Shown: positions 5,620 through 13,987 of the stretch, one piece after another
Layout of the letters: every line of letters starts with the position of its first letter
How positions within the stretch are numbered: the stretch's first letter is position 1
Origin: JBKPDV01 sp046728075
GTDB taxonomy: Bacteria; Acidobacteriota; Thermoanaerobaculia; UBA5066; Gp7-AA6
DNA length: 19,382 bases
Reading direction: 5' to 3'
NCBI GenBank assembly: GCA_046728075.1
Contig: JBKPDV010000037.1
Location: forward strand, 1-19,382
Position numbers and translations under genes: made by a program
Notes under the pieces: model-generated
What the model was told of the DNA's origin: nothing
Databases searched by the model: none
What the model saw: only the letters and a program-made list of their open reading frames with translations

Positions 5620-7944
5620 TCAGGCGGGCCGCGGCCCCCGGGCCGACGCCGTCTCGGGAGCAGGTCCCGTGTCGCCCGTCCTGCGGCGGCTGCGCGTCAC
5701 CCGGTTGAAGTCAAAACCCGGGTAGTCGATGCGGTGGTGATAGATGTTGGCGACCGCCCGATCGAGCGTGTCCACGATGATCGCCAGATCGCGCATCGTC
5801 AGGTCGCATTCGTCGAACTGGCCGTCGCGCAGGCAGTCGTCGACGATCGTTTGGATCATCGCCCGGATCTTGGCCGGAGTCGGGTCGATCAGCGTTCGCG
5901 AGGCGGCTTCGACGGCATCGGCGATCATGAGGATGCCGTTGACCCGAGAGGTCGGTTTGGGGCCGGAGTGGCGGTACTCCATTTCCTGCACCGGGAGTCG
6001 CGCCGGGTCGCTCTTGGTCAGCGCCTTCTGGTAGAAATATCGAATCAGCTTGGTTCCGTGGTGCTCGCGGATGGCCGAGAGGATCGGCTCCGGGAGCTTC
6101 GCCTTGCGGGCGAGCTCCACACCTTCCTTGACGTGGGCGGCGATGACGAGCGCGCTCATGGAAGGCTCCAGCCGATCGTGCCGGTTGAAACCTTTCGGCT
6201 GGTTTTCGATGAAGTAGTCGGGCATCTTGGTCTTTCCGATGTCGTGGTAATAGCCGGCCACGCGCGCCAGAAGCGGGTCCGCCCCGATCGCCTCGGCCGC
6301 GGCCTCCGCCAGGTGGCCGAGCATCAGGGAGTGCTGATAAGTGCCGGGGGTCTCGAGAGCCAGGGTCCGCAGAAGCGGCAGATTCTGGTTCGACAGCTCC
6401 AGCAGCTTGATCTCGGTCGTCACGTGAAAGAGGCGCTCGAAGAGGGGAAGCAGGCTCTCCACCACCATCGCGACGAAGAATCCTCCGGCAAGCCCGGCGA
6501 CCCCGTCCAACGCCACGTCCCAGCTTCGAGCCTCTCCCGAGAGAAGAGCCAGAACGAGGATGGAGACGAGGTTGGCCAGTCCGACGACGCCTCCCATCAG
6601 CAGAAGGGCGCTGCGGGCGCGCACGCGCCTCAGGGCAAAGAGACCGGCGAGAGACCCGAGCAGCGCGAAGAGAGCGAACGCGAAGCTCTGCCCCATCAGC
6701 ACGCCGGATCCGATCGAGTGGATCGATGCGAAGAGCAGAGCCGGGCCCATTCCCGCCACGAGACTCGTCATGATCGATCCGGCGGCGAAGGGGATCGCAT
6801 ACGAAGCGTGCGTCGCCCACCCCCCTTCGAAGCTGGAGGAAAGGACCTGAGTCAGGGAGAAGCCGCCTCGCACAATCAGCGAAAAAACGATTCCCGAAAC
6901 GAGGACGGAGGCATAGACCATTTCGGGCCGGCGCTCCCGTTTGCGGCGCCTCTGCCGGCGGGAATCGATCCAGAAGGCGGCAGCAGCCAGACTCTGAAGC
7001 GTCGCGATGCCCGCCACCTTCAACCAGAAGTGGACGTCCGAGACCGACGCACGCGCCGCCGCGATTGCGTCCGCCTGACGAACCGAGACCTCGTCTCCCT
7101 TCCGAACGATCACCTTGCCTCGGGGAATCTTTGTCAAGACGCTCTCGACCGACCGTGACGCCTCCTCCCGTCGTCGCGTGGTCTCCGCGGCGTTGTAGTT
7201 CAGGTTCGGGCGCAGCGCGGCGGCCAGAAACGCCGCGACCTCGGTGATCTCTCTTCCCTTGAACGGCTCGTCCGCCAGACGCGCCGCCAGCGCGCTCTTG
7301 GCGGCGGTCCCGTACTCGATCACGTCGGACAGCTCTCGGCGGCGCGATTCCCGGCCGGTGGCCGAGTCACGCACCTGGATTCCGCGGGCTCGGTTTTCGA
7401 GGAGAAGGTCCTTGTTGTCGACCACGCCGACCCGATACTGGTCCGCGGCGGCCGCCGAAAGGCGCTCCTCGACCGGGCGGGAAAAGTTCAGCCGCGCCAG
7501 CGCGCCGAGGGCCTCGTCGCCGATGGGCAGGTCGAAGGCGTCCCGCACGGCGGAGGTGCGGTGGCGGGAAGCCGCCCAGGCCTCGCGCGCCTTCCGAAAG
7601 GACTCATGGATCTCCTTTTCCAGGCGTTCCCGCGCGGCGCTGTCCCAGTCGTACACGGGCACCACTTCCGCCGCCGCCTCCGCGCGCCGTCGGGCCGTCG
7701 CCGCGGGATCGGGCACGATCAGATCGCGCGGGGCGACCACGTCCCGGCTGGCGATCGAACCCGCGCGCGCGGGCGCGCCGCGAAACGTCAACGGCGGAGC
7801 GAAGGAAAACGTCGTGACGATGACGTAGGCCGCCGCCCAAAGAATCAAGCGGGTGCGGGGTACCCGCTCCGCCGCATCCAAGCGCGCGGCCGCCGAGCGG
7901 CGAGAAGAATTGGTCGTGCGCCGAGTCGGCGCGTCGCTGGACAT
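5620..7944 (-). CDS. 7TM-HD family membrane phosphohydrolase (PgpH/YqfF type, probable cyclic-di-AMP phosphodiesterase)
   Basis: The 774 residues match the 7TM-7TMR-HD architecture. An N-terminal membrane segment at about 32-48 is followed by an extracytoplasmic domain to about 305, then about seven hydrophobic segments between 305 and 500. A cytoplasmic HD domain carries His538, the HDIG motif at 567-570, His604, His628-His629 and Asp676. In Listeria and Bacillus relatives (PgpH) this domain hydrolyses c-di-AMP to pApA; that substrate is inferred here from family membership. It sits between phoH (9 nt upstream) and ybeY (10 nt downstream), the same order as in Firmicutes. The Arg/Ala-rich 25 residues at the N-terminus and the Arg/Pro-rich tail look unstructured. 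Confidence 0.94.
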   Translation of the reverse strand: MSSDAPTRRTTNSSRRSAAARLDAAERVPRTRLILWAAAYVIVTTFSFAPPLTFRGAPARAGSIASRDVVAPRDLIVPDPAATARRRAEAAAEVVPVYDWDSAARERLEKEIHESFRKAREAWAASRHRTSAVRDAFDLPIGDEALGALARLNFSRPVEERLSAAAADQYRVGVVDNKDLLLENRARGIQVRDSATGRESRRRELSDVIEYGTAAKSALAARLADEPFKGREITEVAAFLAAALRPNLNYNAAETTRRREEASRSVESVLTKIPRGKVIVRKGDEVSVRQADAIAAARASVSDVHFWLKVAGIATLQSLAAAAFWIDSRRQRRRKRERRPEMVYASVLVSGIVFSLIVRGGFSLTQVLSSSFEGGWATHASYAIPFAAGSIMTSLVAGMGPALLFASIHSIGSGVLMGQSFAFALFALLGSLAGLFALRRVRARSALLLMGGVVGLANLVSILVLALLSGEARSWDVALDGVAGLAGGFFVAMVVESLLPLFERLFHVTTEIKLLELSNQNLPLLRTLALETPGTYQHSLMLGHLAEAAAEAIGADPLLARVAGYYHDIGKTKMPDYFIENQPKGFNRHDRLEPSMSALVIAAHVKEGVELARKAKLPEPILSAIREHHGTKLIRYFYQKALTKSDPARLPVQEMEYRHSGPKPTSRVNGILMIADAVEAASRTLIDPTPAKIRAMIQTIVDDCLRDGQFDECDLTMRDLAIIVDTLDRAVANIYHHRIDYPGFDFNRVTRSRRRTGDTGPAPETASARGPRPA

Positions 7945-7953
7945 GGGCAGCTC

Positions 7954-8937
<984 letters not shown>

Positions 8938-8966
8938 TGCTGGAGTCGGCTCAGAAATGGGGATCG

Positions 8967-8972
8967 CTCCTT
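8967..8972 (-). promoter_or_regulatory. Ribosome-binding site that questions the phoH start
   Basis: AAGGAG on the minus strand is the only strong Shine-Dalgarno upstream of phoH. It is 8 nt from an in-frame ATT codon (8958..8956) but 29 nt from the GTG at 8937. Confidence 0.5.
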
Positions 8973-9080
8973 CGGGCGGAATGCGGGCAGATCAGCGGGC
9001 GCTCGGCGGGATGGCCCGGTCGAGACCGAGCGTCCGGCGCGAAACGCGAACCGCCCTCACGGTTCAACCCTAACACGTCC

Positions 9081-9121
9081 GGAGAAAGAGCAAGAAGCGG
9101 GCCGGGATGAAACCGGCCCGC
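9081..9121 (-). terminator. Intrinsic terminator of the DUF4410-like gene
   Basis: GCGGGCCGG (9097-9105) and CCGGCCCGC (9113-9121) form a perfect 9-bp GC stem with a 7-nt loop. Read on the minus strand, the stem is followed by the T-rich stretch TTCTTGCTCTTTCTCC. It lies 41 nt past the stop codon at 9163 and should isolate phoH from that gene. Confidence 0.75.
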
Positions 9122-9162
9122 CGCTCGAGCATCTCCTTTGAGCAGAAGGACTTGAGCCCGAG

Positions 9163-9738
9163 TTACCTGCCGGAGTTGATCGCCTTGGCCACTTCCTCGA
9201 GGCCGTTCTCCACCGCGTCGCGGATCGTCGACCCCTTGGCCTTGTGCCGGATCTCGCCCACGACGTTCCCCTTGGAGTCCTTCACGAGGACCTCGAGCCC
9301 GACTCCCGGGTTGGCCATCCATCCGCCCCAGTAACGGCCCGCCCCGTGAGGCTCCCAGGCGTTGAAGACGTTGCCTTCGACGATCAGATCGCCGCCGGAC
9401 TTGACGACCTTGTAGCCCTGCTTGTCCAGCCACTGCTCCATGTAGTCCTTCCCCTCGCGGGCGGCATCTCTGGACTCGCGCCCCCTTCCGTTGGAATCGA
9501 ACTCCCGGACAGAGACCGTCTTGTAGGACTTCATGCTTCCGCCCGTGAAATAGACCCAGTCCGCGTCCTTTCCCCTGACGAGCTTGTCGTAATCGGGAAG
9601 GTACTTCTGCGGCTCGTCCTTCTCCTTGGCGTCGTCGGAATCGAGGAAAGTCTTCCCCTTCGCCGCCTCGGCCGGCCGCACCGAGAGAGCAAGAAAGCAG
9701 GCGAGAGCGATCGCCCAAACAGTCTTTCGACGGAACAT
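9163..9738 (-). CDS. Small exported protein, DUF4410-like
   Basis: The 191-residue product begins MFRRKTVWAIALACFLAL, a clear Sec signal peptide, with probable cleavage after AEA near residue 25. There is no lipobox cysteine. The mature part holds a Lys/Asp-rich stretch and then a pattern (GDLIVEGNVFN ... GRYWGG ... VGLEVLVKDSKGNVVGEI) that resembles DUF4410/DUF4136-type envelope proteins. The match is from memory of the pattern and is tentative. No enzymatic motif is seen. The start at 9738 is chosen because AAGGAG lies 5-6 nt before it and a -10 box TAGAAT lies upstream; a longer frame to 9768 would include the promoter. The gene is monocistronic, bounded by its own promoter and terminator. 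Function unknown. Confidence 0.85.
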   Translation of the reverse strand: MFRRKTVWAIALACFLALSVRPAEAAKGKTFLDSDDAKEKDEPQKYLPDYDKLVRGKDADWVYFTGGSMKSYKTVSVREFDSNGRGRESRDAAREGKDYMEQWLDKQGYKVVKSGGDLIVEGNVFNAWEPHGAGRYWGGWMANPGVGLEVLVKDSKGNVVGEIRHKAKGSTIRDAVENGLEEVAKAINSGR

Positions 9739-9758
9739 ACAGTCTCCTTTTGACCGAG

Positions 9759-9764
9759 ATTCTA
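9759..9764 (-). promoter_or_regulatory. -10 box of the DUF4410-like gene
   Basis: TAGAAT on the minus strand lies 20 nt before the ATG at 9738, leaving a short leader that carries AAGGAG. The expected -35 position falls in the outer left arm of heptad repeat R4 and is a poor match to TTGACA. Confidence 0.5.
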
Positions 9765-9777
9765 CCAAAAGGGACCG

Positions 9778-9855
9778 GAGCTATCAGCTGGCAACTGTCG
9801 GCTTTCAGCCAGATGGGTTCCGCGGGCCCGGCTGAGAGCCGACAGCTAAAAGCTC
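9778..9855. repeat. Inverted heptad-repeat palindrome R4 (AGCTNTC family, unequal arms)
   Basis: The left arm (9778-9809) reads AGCTATC, AGCTGGC, AACTGTC, GGCTTTC, AGC. The right arm (9831-9855) reads GCTGAGA, GCCGACA, GCTAAAA, GCTC. The inner 17 positions pair at 15 of 17, and the left arm has one heptad more than the right. The outermost right-arm units contain the stop codon of the dehydrogenase gene (9846-9848) and its last codons. Confidence 0.85.
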
Positions 9856-10895
9856 AGGTTCTCGCAAACCGCATCGCCCGCAGCGGAGGTCGAGAGCGTT
9901 CCGCCGATATCCGCAGTGCATCGAAGCTCCCGGACGCATGTCTGCACCGCGCGCTCGATCGCGGTCGCTTCCTCGCGGTGCCCGAGGTGGTCCAGGAGGA
10001 GCCCGGCCGTCAGGATCGCTCCGAATGGGTTGGCTCTTCCCGTGCCCGCGTATTTGGGGGCCGACCCATGGACCGGCTCGAACATCGAGACCCGCCCCGG
10101 ATGAATGTTGGCGGACGCCGCCATCCCCAAGCCTCCCTGCAGCGCCGCTCCGAGGTCGGTGACGATGTCCCCGAACATGTTGTTGGTCACGATGACCTCG
10201 AACTGACCCGGGTTGCGCACGATCTGCATGCAGAGGGCGTCGACATAGAGGTGGGAAGCCTCGATCTCGGGGTAATCGCGGGCGACCTCGACGAACGTGC
10301 GCTGCCACAGATCCCCGACGAAGCGCATCGCGTTGGACTTGTCGGACATGACGACCCGACGACGGCCGGCCGAACGGGCGTGGTGGAACGCGGCGCGCAC
10401 GATGCGCTCGACGCCCTTTCGAGTCGAAACGTCCTCCTGGACGGCGACCTCGTCGGGGGTTCCCTTTTTCAGGTGGCCGCCAGCGCCCACGTAGGCTCCC
10501 TCCGTGTTTTCCCGAAAGACGGCAAAGTCGATGTCACGCGCAGAGAAGCCCTTCAGCGGCGACAGCCGGTCGTCCAGACACCGGACCGGCCGGAAGTTTA
10601 CGTACAGATCGAGGCGAAAGCGCGCTCCGAGCAGGATGTCGGCCGCGTGCTTCATGTCGGGAACGCGGGGATCTCCGAATGCCCCCATGAAGATGCCGTC
10701 GTAGTTGGCCGAAAGGTCTTCCCACGCCCCGGCCGGAATCGTCTCCCCCGTTTTCAGGTAGTGGTCGGCGCTCCACGGAAAGTGCACGGTCTCCAGCGGC
10801 AGGGATGCCGCCTGCGCGACGCGGCCGAGAACTTTCATCGCCTCGCGCGTAACGTCCACACCGATGCCGTCTCCGGGGACCACGGCGATGCGCAT
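9846..10895 (-). CDS. Isocitrate/isopropylmalate dehydrogenase family enzyme (LeuB-like beta-decarboxylating dehydrogenase)
   Basis: The 349-residue protein opens with MRIAVVPGDGIGVDVT. It carries Arg94 and Arg104 in the RFRLDLYVNFRPVR segment, FRENTEGAYVGAGG at 127-140, the catalytic-lysine region SDKSNAM at 184-190, metal-binding Asp219 (YVDALCMQIV), Asp243 and Asp247 (NMFGDIVTDLG), and the NAD-binding EPVHGSAPKYAG at 273-284. This family oxidises and decarboxylates isopropylmalate, isocitrate, homoisocitrate or tartrate, and the sequence does not let me choose among them. No leuA, leuC or leuD is adjacent, so leucine synthesis is not supported by context. The frame extends upstream to 10961, but that part runs into heptad repeat R5, and the family N-terminus starts at the ATG at 10895. 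The stop lies in repeat R4. Confidence 0.9.
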   Translation of the reverse strand: MRIAVVPGDGIGVDVTREAMKVLGRVAQAASLPLETVHFPWSADHYLKTGETIPAGAWEDLSANYDGIFMGAFGDPRVPDMKHAADILLGARFRLDLYVNFRPVRCLDDRLSPLKGFSARDIDFAVFRENTEGAYVGAGGHLKKGTPDEVAVQEDVSTRKGVERIVRAAFHHARSAGRRRVVMSDKSNAMRFVGDLWQRTFVEVARDYPEIEASHLYVDALCMQIVRNPGQFEVIVTNNMFGDIVTDLGAALQGGLGMAASANIHPGRVSMFEPVHGSAPKYAGTGRANPFGAILTAGLLLDHLGHREEATAIERAVQTCVRELRCTADIGGTLSTSAAGDAVCENLSF

Positions 10896-10914
10896 GGCGG
10901 GGGACGATAGCATC

Positions 10915-10982
10915 GTGAGAGGTGAGACGTAAGACGTAAGACGAACCCCAACTCGTCTCACGTCTCACGTCTTACGTCTTAC
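10915..10982. repeat. Inverted heptad-repeat palindrome R5 (GTNAGAC x4 / GTCTNAC x4)
   Basis: The left arm (10915-10942) is GTGAGAG, GTGAGAC, GTAAGAC, GTAAGAC. The right arm (10955-10982) is GTCTCAC twice then GTCTTAC twice. The arms pair at 23 of 28 positions, with a mismatch at the third base of each heptad pair, around a 12-nt loop. It occupies the gap between the divergent dehydrogenase and cysteine dioxygenase genes, just upstream of the latter's putative -10 box. Confidence 0.9.
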
Positions 10983-10994
10983 GGCCCATTTGGC

Positions 10995-11000
10995 TACAAT
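10995..11000 (+). promoter_or_regulatory. Probable -10 box of the cysteine dioxygenase gene
   Basis: TACAAT ends 7 nt before the ATG at 11008, the distance expected for a leaderless transcript. No Shine-Dalgarno lies before that ATG, and the -35 position is within the last heptads of R5 and is weak. Confidence 0.45.
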
Positions 11001-11007
11001 CTCGGCA

Positions 11008-11547
11008 ATGACTTTCGCCGAAGCCGTCAAGGAGATCCTCCTGGACTGTAGCCGCGCTCCGGAGCGTCCGACTCCGGGGCTGCTTGCCGAGCTCGTCTCA
11101 CGCCAGGCGGAACGCTATCTGGACCACGTTCGCTTCGACTCTTCCCACTACGTCCGGCACCCCGTACTCTTTTTCGACGATTGGGAAGTCATGATCATCG
11201 GCTGGGAGTCGGGTCAGACCACTCCCATCCACGACCATCGCGGCGTGCTCGGCGGAATGGCGGTCCTGACGGGATCCCTCCTCGAAGAGCGGTTCACGAC
11301 ACCGGCCAACAAGCCTGACCTTGTGGACTCGCGCCTCCGGCCGGAAGGCGATCTCTGCGACACCGGGCCCGCCGTGCTCCACCGCCTCATCCCGCGCAGC
11401 CGCGCCGTTTCTCTTCACATCTACCGGCCTCCGCTGCGGACCATGGGAATCTGGGGCGACGAAGGGATGATCGAGATTCGCCGCTCCCAGTTCGAGGTCG
11501 GCGAGGAAGTCCTGGCCCGCGCCGTCGCCACCGGAGCCCGCTGCTGA
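11008..11547 (+). CDS. Cysteine dioxygenase family protein (cupin, type I)
   Basis: The 179-residue protein (from ATG 11008) has the cupin metal motif IHDHRG with His75 and His77, a third histidine ligand at His125, and the S-x-H-x-Y triad SLHIY (Ser135, His137, Tyr139) followed by PPL. These are the marks of thiol dioxygenases, which oxidise cysteine (or 3-mercaptopropionate) to the sulfinic acid using non-haem iron. Glycine (GG at 82-83) stands where mammalian enzymes have the cross-linking cysteine, as in most bacterial forms. A TTG at 10990 would add six residues, but the putative -10 box lies between it and the ATG, so ATG 11008 is preferred. It stands alone, divergent from the dehydrogenase and convergent with the glycosyltransferase-like gene. 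Confidence 0.88.
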   Translation: MTFAEAVKEILLDCSRAPERPTPGLLAELVSRQAERYLDHVRFDSSHYVRHPVLFFDDWEVMIIGWESGQTTPIHDHRGVLGGMAVLTGSLLEERFTTPANKPDLVDSRLRPEGDLCDTGPAVLHRLIPRSRAVSLHIYRPPLRTMGIWGDEGMIEIRRSQFEVGEEVLARAVATGARC

Positions 11548-11565
11548 TCCCAAACGGTCGGAAAG

Positions 11566-11609
11566 CGGGAAGACGAGGTCTTTCCTCGACACCCGATCAG
11601 GGCTTCCCG
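11566..11609. terminator. Possible bidirectional hairpin between convergent genes
   Basis: CGGGAAG (11566-11572) pairs with CTTCCCG (11603-11609) and encloses a smaller hairpin CGAGG/CCTCG near 11574-11588. It follows the cysteine dioxygenase stop and overlaps the stop of the convergent gene. No clear T-run is seen, so terminator function is only suggested by position. Confidence 0.35.
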
Positions 11610-13387
11610 TTCCCTTGCGAAGGCCGTCGCCCCAGCACCACCGCCCAGTCTTTTCCCCAGCCGTCGCGGACGCGCTCCACGACTCGCTCGTCCGGACCGG
11701 GCCCAGTCGAGGGTGGTCCGATCCGAAACGAACGATCGCCTCTTCCCGGAGCCGGCTCCGCCGAGGCGGAAGCATCGGGATCGAGGCGGTAGGTCCGCAC
11801 CGCGTTGACCGCCAGAGGCGAGTGCCCCAGTCCCTTCGCGACGGAGACCGAGCCATAGCGGTCCCATCGCGCCGCGGCGCGGCCGAGCAGTGTGTCCTCG
11901 CCGGAAATGTGCTCGAACGTCGATCGCGCCCTCCCCCAATCCACGAGGGCCTCGCGCGCCCCGATCGCTCCGGCGACCGCCACGACTCCGACCAGACCGA
12001 TTGCCCACGTCCGTCGCCGGTCCGAGGGCGCGAAAGAGAGAAGCAGCAGAATTCCGAGCGCCGCCGCGACCGCCGTGGCGCTGGCCAGATAGGTGAAGCG
12101 GAAACTGTTGGGAAGTCCCGCCTCTCCTCCCACGAAGGAGGCCCCCAGGGCGCAGACGGCCTGGCTCAAGAGGTATCCGGAGATCTCCTTGCGGGGGCGC
12201 ACGAGAGACCGCGCCAGGGCGATGCCCACGGGAAGACTCACAACCAGCGGAAGGATCGTCCGGCCCGGCAGGCCGTGCAGCGGAGACGGATCGACACCCG
12301 TCCACGGCGCATCGAGCGAGCCGGCGGCGGCCCGCAGTGCAGGCATCGGCGAGCGAGTCCGGATCGTTTCGCGCACGACGTTGTGATCCGAGACACGCGC
12401 GAAGTACGGACTGGTCCGTCCCTCGGTCAGCAGAAAGATCGGCAGCGCGGCGATCGCGTACCCGGCAACGAAGCTCAGGAACGAGGCGAGCTGCGGTCGA
12501 GGAGATGTGTTTTCTTGTCGCGGCCACAATGCCAGCAACGCGAGCCCTGCTCCGGCCACCCACGCCGAAAGGTAGATGTGCGCGGCCAGACCCGCGACGG
12601 CGCCCGCCAGAAACGTCAGTGGCAGGAGGCCGCGTTTTCTTGCGGCCAAGAGCAGAAGGGCAGCCACGTCGACCACGGGAGCAAGCACGACGGCGACCCA
12701 TCCCCAGCGGGAGTGAATGAGGTTCCAGCGCAGTCCCGCCATCGTGAGCGCGGCCAGAGTCCCTCCTCCTCCGGGCAGGAGCGCCCTGCCCAGAAGACCC
12801 GCCGTCGCGACCGAGCAGATGCCCCCAACGGCCGAAGGAAATCGAACCCCGGCCATCCGGGTCCCGAACACGCGCAGAGATCCGCGAAACGCTTCCAGAT
12901 AGAGAACTCCCACGCTTCCGTAAGGCGTCGGGACTCCAAACGGGGCCGGTCGGATCGCGTTCGCGAAGTCCGCTGGGCGCCCGCGCAGGGCGAGCGTGGG
13001 CGCGATGAGCGAAGCGTCATCGACCCAGACATAGGGAGGAAGACGTTCGAGAGCCGCCAGTCGCAGCAAAGCGCCCGCGATCAGAGCCGCAGCCGCGATC
13101 GCCGCGACCGCGCCGCGGGCAAAAGGGAGCCGCACGGGCTCGGCCGTGGCGAGGCCGTTTCGGTACAGAAGCAGAAACCCCGCGCTGCCGAGTCCTCCCG
13201 CCATCGCGGCGGCCGCGATCACGAAGAGACCCATGCCCAGGCGCGGGATCGCCCACGCCGGCTCCGTATCGAGCAAAAGAGAAGGTCGAAGCCACGAGGC
13301 GGCTTCGACGCCGGCGACGAACCCGGCCAGGAGCCCGACGAAGACAGCCGCTCGGGTGCCTGTCACCCGACCGGCCGGCGGACTCAC
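11597..13387 (-). CDS. Multi-spanning membrane protein, ArnT/PMT-like glycosyltransferase (GT-C fold)
   Basis: The 596-residue protein has about ten or more hydrophobic segments, including ones near 13-30, 48-75, 92-112, 185-205, 225-247 and 255-290. After the segment at 92-112 it has LERLPPYVWVDDASLIAPT, with the acidic pair Asp123-Asp124 where GT-C transferases (PMT, ArnT, GT39/GT83) carry their catalytic Asp/Glu in the first periplasmic loop. A C-terminal soluble part of ~120 residues follows the last segment. Such enzymes move a sugar from a polyprenyl-phosphate carrier onto lipid, protein or glycan; the substrate cannot be told here. The start is GTG at 13387, overlapping the FHA gene stop by 4 nt (GTGA), so the two are probably translated together. 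Confidence 0.78.
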   Translation of the reverse strand: MSPPAGRVTGTRAAVFVGLLAGFVAGVEAASWLRPSLLLDTEPAWAIPRLGMGLFVIAAAAMAGGLGSAGFLLLYRNGLATAEPVRLPFARGAVAAIAAAALIAGALLRLAALERLPPYVWVDDASLIAPTLALRGRPADFANAIRPAPFGVPTPYGSVGVLYLEAFRGSLRVFGTRMAGVRFPSAVGGICSVATAGLLGRALLPGGGGTLAALTMAGLRWNLIHSRWGWVAVVLAPVVDVAALLLLAARKRGLLPLTFLAGAVAGLAAHIYLSAWVAGAGLALLALWPRQENTSPRPQLASFLSFVAGYAIAALPIFLLTEGRTSPYFARVSDHNVVRETIRTRSPMPALRAAAGSLDAPWTGVDPSPLHGLPGRTILPLVVSLPVGIALARSLVRPRKEISGYLLSQAVCALGASFVGGEAGLPNSFRFTYLASATAVAAALGILLLLSFAPSDRRRTWAIGLVGVVAVAGAIGAREALVDWGRARSTFEHISGEDTLLGRAAARWDRYGSVSVAKGLGHSPLAVNAVRTYRLDPDASASAEPAPGRGDRSFRIGPPSTGPGPDERVVERVRDGWGKDWAVVLGRRPSQGNGKP

Positions 13388-13908
13388 TTCTGGAAGAAGA
13401 GAAACAGATTCACCGCGGAGGGCCCGAGAGAGAAGAAGTCCCCCGACTTCAACGGCGCCGCGCAGTCCTCCTCCGGAAGACCGCCCAGATCATCCGGGGC
13501 CGGAATCTGGTCGCCGTTCAAGTACGTCCCGCAGGTCGAGCGCATGTCGACCAGGAAGTATTCGGGATTGGAGAGCAGGGCCCGGCGCACGACTTTGGCG
13601 TGGAGGCGCGAGACCTCGGTATTCAGAAAAGCATCGGGAGAGGAGACGCGGAATCCGGACACCGGCATCCCGATCCCGATGAACTCCGGAACCTCGCGCC
13701 CGATCAAGAGCTCCTCGAAATCGAGCTTGACCAGGCCGGCGTTGTAAGAGCCCAGGCCCAGCAGATAGTGCCCCGAGGGAAGCTTCAGGAGCGTGTGGTT
13801 CAGGCGCTGGGACATCCCCGCCATTCCGTTGTCCACAAAGGACATCAGGTCGCGCTGGCGGGACTCGAGGGCCTCGCGGCAGATCGCCGAATAGAGGTCG
13901 TCTCTCAT
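13384..13908 (-). CDS. FHA-domain protein
   Basis: The 174-residue protein ends with an FHA domain: LLIGRE at 67-72, VSRLHAKV at 99-106, YFLVDMRSTCGTYLNG at 117-132, and LKSGDFFSLG at 153-162. The conserved Gly-Arg, Ser-x-x-His and Asn-Gly positions for phosphothreonine binding are present. The segment between GR and SRLH is unusually long (about 28 residues). The first ~60 residues contain RQRDLMSFVDNGMAGMSQRLNH and look helical; I do not recognise them. FHA domains read Ser/Thr kinase output, but no kinase is in the window. It overlaps the membrane glycosyltransferase-like gene by 4 nt, which suggests a shared function such as phospho-dependent control. GGAG lies shortly before the ATG at 13908. 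Confidence 0.87.
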   Translation of the reverse strand: MRDDLYSAICREALESRQRDLMSFVDNGMAGMSQRLNHTLLKLPSGHYLLGLGSYNAGLVKLDFEELLIGREVPEFIGIGMPVSGFRVSSPDAFLNTEVSRLHAKVVRRALLSNPEYFLVDMRSTCGTYLNGDQIPAPDDLGGLPEEDCAAPLKSGDFFSLGPSAVNLFLFFQK

Positions 13909-13950
13909 CTACTCCGTCCTGGATAGAGAAACGACACCATTGTTGAGTCT

Positions 13951-13956
13951 ATTCTA
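13951..13956 (-). promoter_or_regulatory. Possible -10 box of the FHA-glycosyltransferase operon
   Basis: TAGAAT on the minus strand lies 42 nt before the ATG at 13908, in the 79-nt gap after the helicase gene. A matching -35 is not obvious. Confidence 0.35.
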
Positions 13957-13987
13957 GCCCGGATCGCTCCCAACGGAAGCGCCGAGC

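Noticed and set aside
5440..7158. A 572-codon open frame on the plus strand
   Set aside because: It is antisense to the 7TM-HD gene and ybeY, and its composition (Arg/His/Asp-rich) is a shadow of their codon bias.
10896..10961. N-terminal extension of the dehydrogenase to 10961
   Set aside because: The added residues are encoded by repeat R5, and the family's conserved N-terminus begins at the ATG at 10895.
10990..11007. TTG start for the cysteine dioxygenase at 10990
   Set aside because: The putative -10 box TACAAT at 10995-11000 lies inside this extension, and an ATG follows at 11008.
11615..13747. A 710-codon open frame on the plus strand
   Set aside because: It is antisense to the glycosyltransferase-like and FHA genes; its product is an Arg/Gly/Ser-rich low-complexity sequence typical of an antisense shadow in GC-rich DNA.
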